Shown one piece after another: positions 52,836-64,000 of a stretch of DNA of 64,000 nucleotides. The stretch is from Monarcha castaneiventris obscurior (Eukaryota > Chordata > Aves > Passeriformes > Monarchidae): the NCBI GenBank assembly GCA_026261815.1, contig JAMPIT010000566.1, positions 29,847,001 through 29,911,000 of the forward strand, in the 5' to 3' direction. The position numbers and the translations under genes are program-made. The notes below the pieces were generated by a model. That model searched no databases and had not been told where the DNA came from. It saw only the letters and a program-made list of their open reading frames with translations. Positions within the stretch are counted from its first letter, which is position 1, and each line of letters starts with the position of its first letter.

Positions 52836-55312
52836 ACGCCAGCATTTCAGCAGTGTTTGTGCTGCACAATTCCTGCTTTATAATCATAGAATCCATGAAA
52901 ATCACATGACACTAGGCACCAGCTGCAGTAACTTTTTTTTCAGCTGGAGCCTATTTTGACGTACTGTTTCAGATGGAGTATTTGGCCATTTTACGATATT
53001 ACAGAAGGTTTTGTGAAATGGTCTCTCTCACATTGTTCTCTCAACATTGATATGCAGAGAGTTGATATGCCTTCTGTGTTCAAAAAACTAACTAATTAAA
53101 ATCCCTCATTTGGGCATTTAATTCCTGTATTGTGAACTACCACTGCGTGATAATGAATTGGCTGCCTTATTAGAAAGAATATATATTTCTGTGTGCTCCT
53201 TTTTCAACAAGGCATTCTTGTGCTCAAAAGGAGCTGGACCCATGACATGGATTGATTTTATGATTTTTGAGCTGCCCTAAAGGCATTTAGTTTTCTATTT
53301 TTAAAAGCTAGCAATCTGCAAATGGCTAGCAAATCTACCTAATTCAGGGTATATGCTAGAACATGAATAGTAACTAAACCTGAGGTCTCCCTTATGGTCA
53401 TATTTAATACTTTATTTTAAAGTTTATGTTTGGATTAAATTGCTGACAGCTGTTATTTTGTGCTACTGAGACCTGTGTGCTATGGTTACCTTTGTGCTAC
53501 CAAAGTCAGTGTGATGCAGCTGAACACAGGAGTGGCCCTTCTGCATTTGTGGGGATGAATTTACAGGACCCCAAGCTGAGTGACTGCTGTGGAGTCCACG
53601 AGTCCTTTCTCCAAGTTAGGGACTGTCCTACACTACAGGGTGCCTCTGGCCTCCCTGTCCTTCAGTTGCTTTGAGAAAAGAAAAGAAATTAATAACTTGA
53701 AATAAACCTTGAATATTTGCTGTGTACAGCTTCCCTGATTATTTTGCATAGAAATACGAGTTTTTAATGCACTGAATCTAGAATGAAAAAGGGTTACAAT
53801 ACTGTAACAGCAAACAGCTTTTTAAAAACAAACAAAAATAAAGATGCTTGATAATTTTTTTCTTGAGCTTTTTCCTGCAGTATTTTCTTGGCTGTTTTTT
53901 TAGCACACATTTGTAAAACCTAAGTTAACACTGCTTTGAAAAATGGTGGGGGGAAGGGTGAATGTTGAGTTGATGAAGATAATTTGTGAACCTCTTTCAT
54001 CTTTGAACTGTTTTCCCCCTCTGAGATTACTGAGTGCTTCCAATGAATTCAGGTTGTTTCATCTCCCTTTTTAGAAGAGCTGCAACATGTTCTTCTGAAC
54101 TGCAGTATTAAATAGCTTAGGGTATTACTTTATAGGAAGAGAAAATAGTGGTCCATAGCAGCCATTGTGATCTCTTTTGGAAGAACCAAACCATTCTTAT
54201 TATGAACTTACAGGGATGCAAACAGTCGTCTAACATGAGATGAGTTATTTTTATACTGAGGGGTAGATGTGATTCTATGTGTGTTCTTAACTTTAGGATA
54301 GCTTAAAAGAATTATACAATTCTGTAAAACAAAAAATGGTGCTTTTTTATTTTTATTGATGCTACTCTTTTTATTTCAGATTAGTTACAAAAGTTTACCT
54401 TTTTACAGATGCAAAGTCCATACTTCCTTAAACATGTCTCTCTTTCTCCATTTGTAAAATGACTTATACTGGTTATATAATTAACTTCCTTATGGAAGTC
54501 TCCACAATTTCTAAGCTGAAATAGACTTTCAAAAGGTTAAAGAGGGAAATGGATGCTCTGACCAGTAGTCTGTGGCTTCCTGAAGTATGACATGCACTCA
54601 TAAAAGTCATTCTGCATCAAAAGAATCATGCTTTATGATCTAATTCTTAAGATTGCCATCTAGTAGAGATGTTTACAGCCATTGCTTTTATTTACTTTCT
54701 AAGAACATTTGACTCCTAGCTCTGTTAATTTGTTCCTGTGATGTCTATTAAAGTTACATAACTTCAAAAATTAAAAAAGGATATATGAGATCACAGGTTG
54801 CAGAAAATATTTCAACATTTAATAGGTGTCAAGTCCAAGAGCATGTGCATGTCAAGTGTAGGACCACAGCATGACTCAACTCTGATTAAACACTGTAAAA
54901 TATTTATTTCAGTGTTTTCATACCTTAGTAGTTACACCTATTTGAATTGAGCTCTTGAAGACAGAGGAAGAGCCTTTACAATACACAACCAAAATAAAAA
55001 TAATTTCTTAATGCCTAACTTGTCCTAAATGCCCAAGTATAATTCTATAGAAAAATCTTTGATAAGCCTGAAACAGGAGCCTATAGACATGTTCTCAAGT
55101 GTTTTATTAGGCTCTTCAGAAGGAAACTGATTTTTCAACACCTGGTGAATGTCTAGGCTCCATGCTCACCAGGAGCAGCAGCAAATGGTTGTGCAAGGAA
55201 GGAGAAGGACCTTCAGCCATACAGGAATGTGAGTGACCTGATGTCTTCTGAATTGAGTCAGATGGAAAAGAATTTAAAAATTACCAGTAGTCCATTTGTG
55301 TATGTGTTTATT

Positions 55313-55388
55313 TGTATCATGCATATATGGATGTGTGTGCGTGTGTATATATATACACACATAGACATATAAAACATACATATGTACG
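55313..55388. repeat. TG/TA microsatellite with a 20-bp perfect palindrome
   Basis: Degenerate TGTGTG, TATATA and CACACA runs. The core at 55341-55360, GTGTGTATATATATACACAC, is its own reverse complement. It is a simple repeat capable of cruciform extrusion and lies about 400 bases upstream of a CR1 element. Confidence 0.9.
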
Positions 55389-55794
55389 CTGACATTTATT
55401 TCTCTTGGCTTTTTCTGGTTCGTGACCATTATAGGGTTGGGGCTTACATTAGCTGAGGACTAATTAACAGTGGGGAAAAAACCCCAACCATCTACAGTAC
55501 ACATTTGGACAAATCAGTTCTTCATATTTACAATGGTAGATGGTGTAAATTAGTCACTGGAAGTATTCTTAATAAGTACAGTTTTCCATAACTCCAGAAA
55601 TTTTAAATTCTGTATTTTGTTTGGGTTTCTCCTACTGTGGTGTCAAAAAAATTAATATACTACCAATATACAGTGTTAAGATCAGCTTAATTAGGAACTG
55701 AGCTACTGAAATACAAGACTTGAAGGCTTGGAGGTTTTCATATGTAGCAAAAGCGCCATTTCCTCAAATATTTTAAACTTCTTTATTGAGAATT

Positions 55795-56553
55795 GTAGAA
55801 TCCTAGAATGGTTCCATTCGGAAGGGACCTTAAAAATCGTCGAGTTCCAACCCTCCTGCCATGGCCAGGGAACTTTGCACCAGATTACTCAGGGCCCCAT
55901 CCAGCCTGGTCATTGACGCCTCCAGGCGTGGGAAATCCACAGCTTCTCTGGATAACCAATTCCAGTGCCTCACCACCCTCATAGTAAAGAATTTCTTCCT
56001 AATATTTAATCTAAATCTGCCTTCCTCCATCTTAAGTTCATTCCTCCTTGTCCTATCATGGCATGCCTTTGTGAAAAGTCCCTCTCCAGTTTTCTTGTAG
56101 CCCCCTTTAGGTACTGGAAGGTCTCCCTGGAGCCTTCTCTTCTCTAGGCTCAACAGCCCCAACTTTCTCAGGCTGTTCTCAATGAGATGTTCCAGTCCTC
56201 TGATCATAGTAGTGGCCCTCCTCTGGACACGTTCCAACAGGGCCACGTTTTTCTTCTTTTGGGAACCCTAGAGCTGTGTGCAGTAATCAAGGTGAGGTTT
56301 CACAAAAGCAGTGTAGAGGGGGAGAATCCCCTCCCTCGACCTGCTGGCCGCACTGCTTTTAATAGAAGCCATTTGGCTCTCTGAGCTGGGAGTGCACACT
56401 GCCACGTCATTATTGAGCTTTTTGTCCACAAACACCCCCAAGTCTTTCTTCCCAAGGCTGGTCTTGGTCCATTCTCAGCCTGACCTTCTGCTTGGGATTA
56501 CCCTGACCCAGATGCAGAACCTGGCATTTGCCTTGTTCACCTTCCTGAGGTTA
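55795..56553 (-). mobile_element. CR1 fragment, about 760 bases, antisense to SHROOM2
   Basis: The longest and best-preserved CR1 copy in the window. On the + strand it starts AGAATCCTAGAATGGTTCC, then GAAGGGACCTTAAAAATCGT and GCCATGGCCAGGG, the inverted CR1 3' end. On the - strand an open frame from 56246 down to 55830 (138 codons) encodes part of the ORF2 C-terminus, with RRATTMIRGLEHL, RLQGDLPVP and RFRLNIRKKFFTMRVVRHWN, the familiar end of the CR1 reverse transcriptase protein. The endonuclease and reverse transcriptase core are absent (5' truncation), so it cannot move. Its intact frame suggests it is younger than the other copies here. Confidence 0.95.
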
Positions 56554-56797
56554 CTCATTTATTGTTGCAGTTAAACAGTCAAACTGTGAGTTGCCTTTCC
56601 TGGCTGAACATTGCAGGGCAAGTATGTCTCAGTCATTGCAGGACTTAGCAAGACATTACCAGAGATATGTAAGCAAAATGTTTTCACCCTGTTCCTTGTG
56701 AGTAAGAAATAGTATGATCTCGTGCAACTGCTTCCTTAGAAATCAGTGGAAAAATTACTTTGGCAAACATTTCATGCGTGTGTTAACAAGCTCCACA

Positions 56798-56932
56798 GAG
56801 CTTTTTCTTCTCCAGGCTGAACAATCCCAACTCTCTCATCCTGTCTTCACAGGAGGGATGTTCCATGCCTCTGATCATCTCCCTGGCACTCCTCTGGACT
56901 TGCTCCAGCAGGTCCATGTCCTTAGCATTTCT
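56798..56932 (-). mobile_element. small CR1 fragment
   Basis: It contains 'CTTCTCCAGGCTGAACAATC', 'CCTCTGATCATCTCCCTGGC' and 'CTGGACTTGCTCCAGCAGGT', an inverted piece of CR1 ORF2 that corresponds to part of the element at 55795-56553. It lacks a 3' end, so it may be a broken-off or deleted part of another CR1 insertion. Confidence 0.88.
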
Positions 56933-59900
56933 TTACCATGAGTTAGAGCCTATTAAGGCATTTCTCAGACCAGTTTTTTTGCCAGTGATGTCATTGTGTG
57001 TGTCATATAGCAATGACACAGTACAGTCTGGACTGTTACAAAGTTTGTATTTTGTCTGAAAATGGGGAAGACATACTGTGGCTCTTCTTGTGCATATAGA
57101 AGAGAGTCCAACAGCATCCATTCATATATGAGAAATCTCCTGTAACCTTTCATCTTCCTTAGGTTTCTGTGAATACTTGCAATTAGTGCAAGTTTCATTG
57201 CCAGGAACCACTATGTCCTTCCAGTGTACTCTAGTGTACGTGACTGACTAATAACAGATATATAAATATCACACTTTGAGACAGTGGAACCTTGAATCAC
57301 TGGTTACATGATGGCAGCTGATGGATGTTGATGCTTAAAAACAGGCTAAAGGTCTACCTAGGCAGGGTTTTTTTCCTCTGGCAGATGCTTGGGGAACAGA
57401 AAACCAGAGCAAACCAGAAGCCATGCAGCTGGGTATCTTGTCAAGCTGGTCTGTCTGTCTTTGAGCTGTGTTTTATTTTGGGGGTTTTGTTTAGTTTTTT
57501 ACTGCTTTGAAGTACAAAGATTGTATGTTCATAGAACAGTCTGTGAAATTCAGCTTTTCATGCTTGCATAGCAGTAATTTCTGTTGTACATCATTGTATA
57601 TGTTGGTGAAGTACAGGAAAATCTCTCCTGTGGGTTACTTTGCATTCATTAAATCTGAATTTCATCTGTTATGACCCATTTGTTCAATGATAGGAAATCT
57701 TAGTTTGGGGTCTTTATTATTCAGAATCATTTCCTCATAGCAGCAACTGCTGCTGGTCACCTGGTTTTTCACCCCTTTTGTAAATCATCTGTATCTAACG
57801 AGTTCTGATGGGAATGATGTGATGAAACAAGTGAGGACTCTGTCTTATGGGAGTCAAATTTTTAAGAGCCTCAGGTGAGATAAATTTTAATTTCTAAATA
57901 ATCTAAAAATCCGAAGTCTGTCATCCAGATCACCCTTGTCCCTGTGTGTAGTGACTCTAAGATTAGTAACGCATCTTTTCTACACATGCTCAAATTATTC
58001 TTCTGTTTTTACTCATTACGCAGCTGCTAAATCTCTTCATAAAATGTCTTCTTCTGTGCTTAATTCAGATATTAATTTTATGATTCTTAAGTTCTCCAGA
58101 TTCATAATGAGTATTTTTTTTATTCTTGCTCTCTTTCCCTCATTTTCTCTCTTCAGCACCCTCACACCTTCCTTCCCCAGCACTGGGTCTGTCACTGTGC
58201 TCAAGCAGCTGTCCAAGTATCAAAAGAATGGGTAGCTGTGCATCACAGATCCCAGTTCAGCAATTTCCTGTGGAAGTTTCAGGTGATTGTCATATGGCCC
58301 CAGGTAGTTTATGACTACCCACTTTTAATGGCGTGCAGCATCTGAGAATAGTTCCCGCAAAGGCTATTATTTGCTGGAGTTGTGAAGGGGAGATAGTGCC
58401 AATATTTTGCTGGAGCCTTATTTTCTCTGTATTCTTACTATTGTAGTTTCATCCCTATAATCTGTTTGGCAGATATCTGTGTTCGAATAAATGCTGTTTT
58501 TTCCCTTTTTTTTTGTCCTAACACCCTTAAGAATTTGTGCCTCAGCTTTACTTTTAAAACTCTTTCTTCTACCATATTTTGCTTATACATCTGCTTTGCT
58601 AGATTAATTCTGGATTTTCCTCATTTGAGTAGGACTTAAGTTCTCTGGTGGATGTTCCTTTTAATTATTATTTAATTCAATCTTTGGAGGGGTCAGAGAG
58701 AGGGAAGGAAGAACGGTGGTGGGGTGTTTTGGTAGGTGTTACACATTTTCTCTGAATTTCATATATTGTATCTTCAGTTGCATGTTATCTCTTAGCATTA
58801 TACCATCTGGCTTGTTTTTTTTAAAAGTACTCATCTTGTGTATGTAAGTGCCCTTTTCAAAATTAAATACCACTGTGTGGATTCTTAATCTTTTTAAAAA
58901 GATTTATCTAAATGCATATGGCCACTGGCACAGGGTAGTTCTTCAAATAGCAAAGTTTTAAACCAGATTCTTCTCATACCTCAGGATCAAGGCAGAAGCT
59001 GCATCATAAATTGTCCCACTTGTAGCCTTTTTCTTCCTCTTGTTGTCCATTTTAAAACTTTCAGGCTGGTTGAGCTGAGAGATGTGTGGGCAACTTCGTA
59101 AGCATCACAAATGCATTATTTTGGGATTTGGGGTTGGTTGTGGCTAAATGAAAGTGTTAAAACTTGCAGGCTCCTGCCACTGCCTCCCTATTCCTCACTC
59201 TCCTGGCAGCACTCAGCCGGCGGCTGTCAGGTGTGTGTCCTGCAATCGCTGTGATGCTCCACTCGGGCTCACCAGCAGCTGCTGGATCTCATTAAGTGGG
59301 TGCTGGACTGCTTCCAAAACCTCTGCTTGGTTTACAGTACACTACAGGAATACAGCCCTGTCTCTCCCCCATCCAATTTCTGCATTCTCCACACCCTTGA
59401 AAATGCGGACTCTCCTCTACCTTTAGTGAACTTTCCCTGTTTCTAAACTTGAGGGTGGCTATCCCATCTCATACATCCCCTTTTTTTCTACTTGCAGCTT
59501 CTTACTACCAAGTAAAGTTACTTTTGCTTTAATTGCTCCTGGCGCATCTGTTCTACTCACTGTGCATGCAGTGACAGCTAGGGGTATGCAAGGCCATCAT
59601 GGGCTGATAAAAGGAAGTGTTGGAGGGTGGTTTCTTCTTATGGAAAGTTTCCTCCCCTGCGCCTAAAGGTAAGTGTTACCAAGCATGAGTAGCTGGAAGA
59701 AGTCCTAAACATGATTCTGCAAGTACTGAAATTGGGAGTGAGTGAAAGAACAGTGCACAGAAATGTTTGTGGAGAGAGAAACAGAGATAAATTTGTACTC
59801 ATTAGTTCATTTTTGTATTCTGGTTTGATTTGACTACTTTCCCTGGAAAGAGGATTAGAATGAAAACCATCTAAAGATGTGCATTTTCGTTGCATTGCTT

Positions 59901-61004
59901 GAAATCCAGCTATCTTCTCATAGCCCTGTTGATGATAACAACAGTTGAGTAGGGATATTTAGAGTTAATGAAAGATATAGTCTCCAGTGGTTTTAGTTAC
60001 AAAAGCATCATATACTGATGCATTGTAGATTTTTATTTTCCCTTAAGTTACTTGATGAAAAGCATAATTGGAAATAGGTGACTGATATGTCTCCGCAGTG
60101 CAGTGGTTCATACATTTCTGACATATGGAGTGGCTTTATGGTGTTCTGGTACTAAAAGCTAGCCCGTGAAATGTTCACTTTCTGCTATAAGCCCTAGGCA
60201 ACATGGTTATGGTTTGCTGTCAGGCAGGAGGCTGTTTATGTCAGTAATATGTGAGTGAAGTTTTGTGCTAAAAAGTAACGAGACAGCTATAGCTTCCATT
60301 TCTCTGGGGGGGGCAACCAGACTTGCTGCAGTCTGTTAGCCAGTTGTATTGTATTATGTAAACTGGTGTTTTTTCTTGAAGTCATTCTCACTCTCTATTG
60401 AAATCAAATAGGCAGCTTTGGGAGGCAGAAAAATTTTAGGGGGGGTTATTAACTGCATATCTAACTGCTCTGTGTGATTTTGTGTGCAGTTTAAATAACA
60501 TTTTCCTCTTAAAAGTGGTCATCTTCAAAACTATATTTTCATGCATATTAAAGCCTTATCCACACTGTCTCTATTAAGTCTTTAATGTGCTCTTGTAGAA
60601 AAATTGAAAGGAGCTTGAGCTTTGCTCTGATGAAAGCCACGATGGCTTCTAAAGATGGAGCGTGGGGGTGGCAATGTGCTCATGCAGCATGAAAGCATTT
60701 CGCTCTTTCCCTGCAGAGTCTCCTGCAAGAGAGGGCGCCTGTGCACACAACACATGCAAAAAAATTCAGGCTGGGGGGCTGTTGATGAAGACTCTCCTCT
60801 AAAATTAAAGACTTGGTTATATGAACGTTGTTCAGAAAGGAACCTAATAACACACTGATCTTTTAAAATAATTGCAAATAGTTAAAACTTGCAGAGCTGT
60901 AGTTGTGGAAACGGATCATGATTTTCACAAATGAAAAGAAAAACCCTTGAAAAATTAAAGGACTTTTAAGTTTTGTTTTGTTTTTTTTTAATAACCAAAT
61001 CCAA

Positions 61005-61025
61005 GGGGTGGGGGTGGGGGAAGGG
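61005..61025 (+). other. G-quadruplex-type motif
   Basis: Four G runs with very short loops: GGGG at 61005, GGGGG at 61010, GGGGG at 61016 and GGG at 61023, separated by T, T and AA. This satisfies the usual G4 sequence rule on the + strand. A T-rich tract (TTTTGTTTTGTTTTTTTTT) lies about 15 bases upstream. No promoter or exon is near. Confidence 0.75.
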
Positions 61026-61861
61026 AAGAGCTTTGAAGTCTCTGAGATCTTTTCCCTGAGGTCAGAAGTTTCTGGTGATGTAACATACAATACAGACTAA
61101 GCCTTCACTTATCAAGGTTAAAGTTGACAGAGCTTGTATGAACTTGTCAATCATAGGAAGCAGGCAAAAACAAGCCAGCTGTTGTGAGGCATGGCTTTGA
61201 AAATCCTCTGTGTTACAGTAAATGAGACGCAGAGGTTGAGACAGATTCAGTTCTGCAAGGCTTTCAAACTGGCTGGCACATTTGCAAGGAGGCAAAGCTC
61301 ACATATCCACTGAATATGGGTAAAAAGCTGTAAATCCTGGTAAGATTGTCTTGTCTTTAGTGTTAAAGCATGAAAGAAATGGCTAGAGGTGTGTGCTTCA
61401 TTTACCATTTTTTGTCAGTTCTGAACAGAAATTTGCAGTATTAATTCATACAGTATTTCTTTTGTTCTTCAGATCTTTGAGCACAGGCTGCATCTTCTGC
61501 CCCTATCAGCAGAAGCTACAGTAACAAATTAGCAATGATGCAATGCTTGGTACAGAATTTTATTTTGCTTGGTGTAATCGACTGCTCTGTTCACTGATGG
61601 GTTGGGAGAATAGGGGGAAAACGTGAGTTAATTCCAGCTAAGATGCTCTGTGTGCATATGCTCGCACACACGCGCTGTTTTTAGCAGCTTTTGTTTTCAC
61701 AGTTGGCATCATGTACACTGGAATTAGAAGGCAGTGCCTTTTGAAAATACTTGTTTTCTGGACTGAAGGCTGCAGTGCCGTTGTCGTGGCTCAGGGTGCC
61801 AGGCTCGGGGTTCCTCTCGGCTAGGGGTGGTGCGAGAGCTTTTCATCTTGTTATTTTCCTG

Positions 61862-61891
61862 GCAAGCCTGTTACTGTGAGTACAGGCTTGC
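61862..61891. repeat. perfect 10-bp inverted repeat (hairpin)
   Basis: GCAAGCCTGT at 61862-61871 and ACAGGCTTGC at 61882-61891 are exact reverse complements, separated by ten bases. With one bulged T, an inner AC/GT pair could extend the stem. It sits in a locally GC-richer segment (about 61760-61930) just before an exon-like stretch. The stem is shorter than a typical miRNA precursor, so a protein-binding palindrome or chance is more likely. Confidence 0.8.
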
Positions 61892-64000
61892 ACGAAGACC
61901 TTTTCCACAGCAGCAGGAGCTATTAGCTGGGAGTGTAAGAGAATTGGATGTGACTATTAGAAGCAAGCGGTGAGTGTGGCTGTGAGTGAAAAGATGGCTA
62001 TTGAAATGTGTGCATGTGCATGCTAATTAATTTAAATAACTGGTTTAGGATTTTTTTTTCCTTTAGAGATGAGCTAGCTATGTGTTCATTTTGGTGAGAG
62101 AATGCCTGAGAATCCCAGGTGACCTAGTTGCAATTCACAAAGTGTTTCATTTTATAGCTTGTCTTCTGTTACCTAATTCTTGTTCAGCTGCAAGCAGCTG
62201 TTTTCAGTAGTAATAGCAACAAGAAAATAGCAACAGCATTATCAGGACAAAAAAGTCTAATAGAAAAAATATCAAAGGAGTGGCAACGGGAATGTAGGGG
62301 GTTTTTTAGTTAATTGACAAAACAATTATTCTTCTTTGAGCTTTTTTTAATGTGACTAAGATTTCCTCGTTAGCAGTGTTGGAAAATACTGTCTTTTGTC
62401 TCTGCAATGGTTGCCATTTGTGTAATATGATGGTTCTCGTTATACTGTTGGTATATTCTGATGATTGAATTCAGTGTGTAAGTACTGAACACATTAACTG
62501 GTTGACTTGAGTAGAAGTCATTTTAATTCCATGCAGGTAATCCCCTGTGTGCTAGGAGAGGCATGCAATAGATAAAGCAATAAGAATACAGCCATAAAAA
62601 TTATCTTTTTATCATTTATTTTTGATGTGCAGCAGAATGGAGGAGGGGCTTTTGTTTTCTGAACTAAGGAAAGGAAAGCATCCCTCCTTCTGCCCTTTCC
62701 CACAAGATTCTTCCCTTCTGCATAAAGGCCCTTGTTCTGCTATAAGAAATATTATTTTAATCAGATTTTATTTTTATTGTGGACCTGTGCCTTTTGCTGT
62801 TACCCATGACTGGCCTACATTGATCCATCAACATAACTTTGTTTATTTACTGCAGAATTAGAGTGGATATGTTGTTTGTTAGTTATTTCTGATTTTCATG
62901 GGGAAAGAGGCAACATTTTTAGAGACACAGAATAAGAGGTGAAAACAAATTGCAGTGTGTATGTTGCCATGCAGGCAGGACAGGAGAGAAATTCTGGTGG
63001 GATCGATGGACTGGCAAACAGTGTCTGTTATCATATTTCATTCTGTGATAAAGTCAGGTGATAATGCAAGGGTTGTTAAGCTAGAGTGACATTTTGCTTT
63101 ATCACATTGGGTGCAACAACTAAGCTGCATTTAGTGTGACTGACTGAACAGACAGCTACCACTGAGGCGCAGATAATGTTAACAGGCATTCAGAGAGAGA
63201 ATTGAAAAACCAAGACTCGCACCACAATAAATGGGTTGTAGTGTACCAGTGATGTGCTGTGGGATATACTTGTGAAATGTCGTGCTAGTTTTGTACCTTC
63301 AGTTGTCTTCTGACAAGCCTTTTTTTTTTTTTTCTCATTCTTGAGAGAAAACATTCTCTCATCATTCAGTATTCATTATTCTTTTCATCTTAACAAATGC
63401 TTTGGTTTTAGGACCATTTGCTTCAGCAGTGCTTCTTGGATGCTAGTTGCCATCATCTGTCTCTTCAGACAAGGCAGTGGACAGCTCTACTTCTTTGTAG
63501 TGGCTTATATGCTGTGCCTCTTCATGGCATAATGGTTAGGGTACAGCCATCATGGTTCTTTAGAGGGTTCTTTATTCTATGCATTTGCCTTTAAAGATTT
63601 CATAGCCCAAGCTCTCATTTAGCATCTTTGGAATATGCTTCATGTGTCACTATCTGATGGATAATGTGTGCTGTACTGACTCAGTAGTGATAGCAGATAG
63701 AGAGCTCATCAGAAAAATGAACAACCAGTATAATAATTGCCCTGGTATTGGATGTCCAAATTGTGGTGTGGTGTTATGTTGTCGGGGTCTCCTGAGTAGT
63801 GCAATAGTAAAACCAATTTAAGGGATTAAGTGGTCCTGGACCCTCTGAAAAAAAAAAGCATATGGGACTCAGATGAGGATTCAGATAACTAATAGGGAGA
63901 CATCTACATGCAAATGAAGTTCTAACTCAAGTTGTAGTCCACAGAGAACTCCAGTTTCATTCTAAGTTGGCTAAACTTGGTTGGCTAAATAGTTGGCTAA

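Larger units (their letters stand above)
51551..64000 (+). other. SHROOM2: SHROOM2 intron 5, 5' part
   Basis: From the GTAAGTG donor of exon 5 to the end of the window I find no further segment resembling SHROOM2 (no KPPLLIQDED-type or ASD2-type sequence). The intron therefore exceeds 12.4 kb. It contains a CpG-dense patch with a 65-bp tandem duplication near its start, two CR1 fragments (55795-56553 and 56798-56932), a TG/TA microsatellite (55313-55388), a G4-type motif (61005-61025) and a perfect 10-bp hairpin (61862-61891). Stretches such as 52890-55290 and 57000-61000 hold nothing I can identify. Confidence 0.85.

Noticed and set aside
55830..56246. 138-codon minus-strand open frame as a host gene
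   Set aside because: It is the C-terminal part of CR1 ORF2 within a truncated retrotransposon.
59148..59426. 92-codon open frame in a GC-richer part of intron 5
   Set aside because: No recognisable domain, no phase-compatible splice sites matching SHROOM2, and no Kozak-like start.

Overview
This is a vertebrate, almost certainly avian, genomic window: AT-rich non-coding DNA, spliced exons with GT-AG boundaries, and many truncated CR1 non-LTR retrotransposons, whose 3' ends carry the usual ATTCTATG-type tail. I see no sign of prokaryotic organisation, CRISPR, phage or tRNA/rRNA genes. The species cannot be named from the sequence.

The only protein-coding gene I can support is SHROOM2 (also called APXL), on the + strand. 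It is incomplete at both ends. Four internal coding exons are recognisable and join in consistent phase: the second half of the PDZ domain (16258-16409), a short WRPHSWH-type exon (41584-41715), the giant central exon holding the proline-rich stretch and the actin-binding ASD1 region (46880-49520), and a short downstream exon (51447-51550). Together they give 3029 nt, or 1009 codons plus 2 nt, with no frameshift or internal stop. I number them 2-5 by analogy with human SHROOM2. The exon that starts the PDZ domain lies upstream of the window, and the C-terminal ROCK-binding ASD2 exons lie downstream.

Layout: 1-16257 is the 3' part of intron 1; 16410-41583 is the 25-kb intron 2; 41716-46879 is intron 3; 49521-51446 is intron 4; 51551-64000 is the 5' part of intron 5. 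Eight CR1 fragments lie in the introns. The largest, at 55795-56553, still has an open stretch of the CR1 ORF2 C-terminus.

The non-coding part is not uniform. Three CpG-dense patches sit inside the gene: 30595-30965 and 38235-38480 in intron 2, and 52205-52835 in intron 5. They could be internal promoters for PDZ-less SHROOM2 transcripts or for antisense RNA; the intron 5 patch carries a consensus splice donor on the - strand. A nearly perfect 65-bp tandem duplication lies inside the intron 5 patch. I found no undescribed system; the best leads are these internal promoter candidates, the tandem duplication and an open frame just after exon 2 that is phase-compatible with it.
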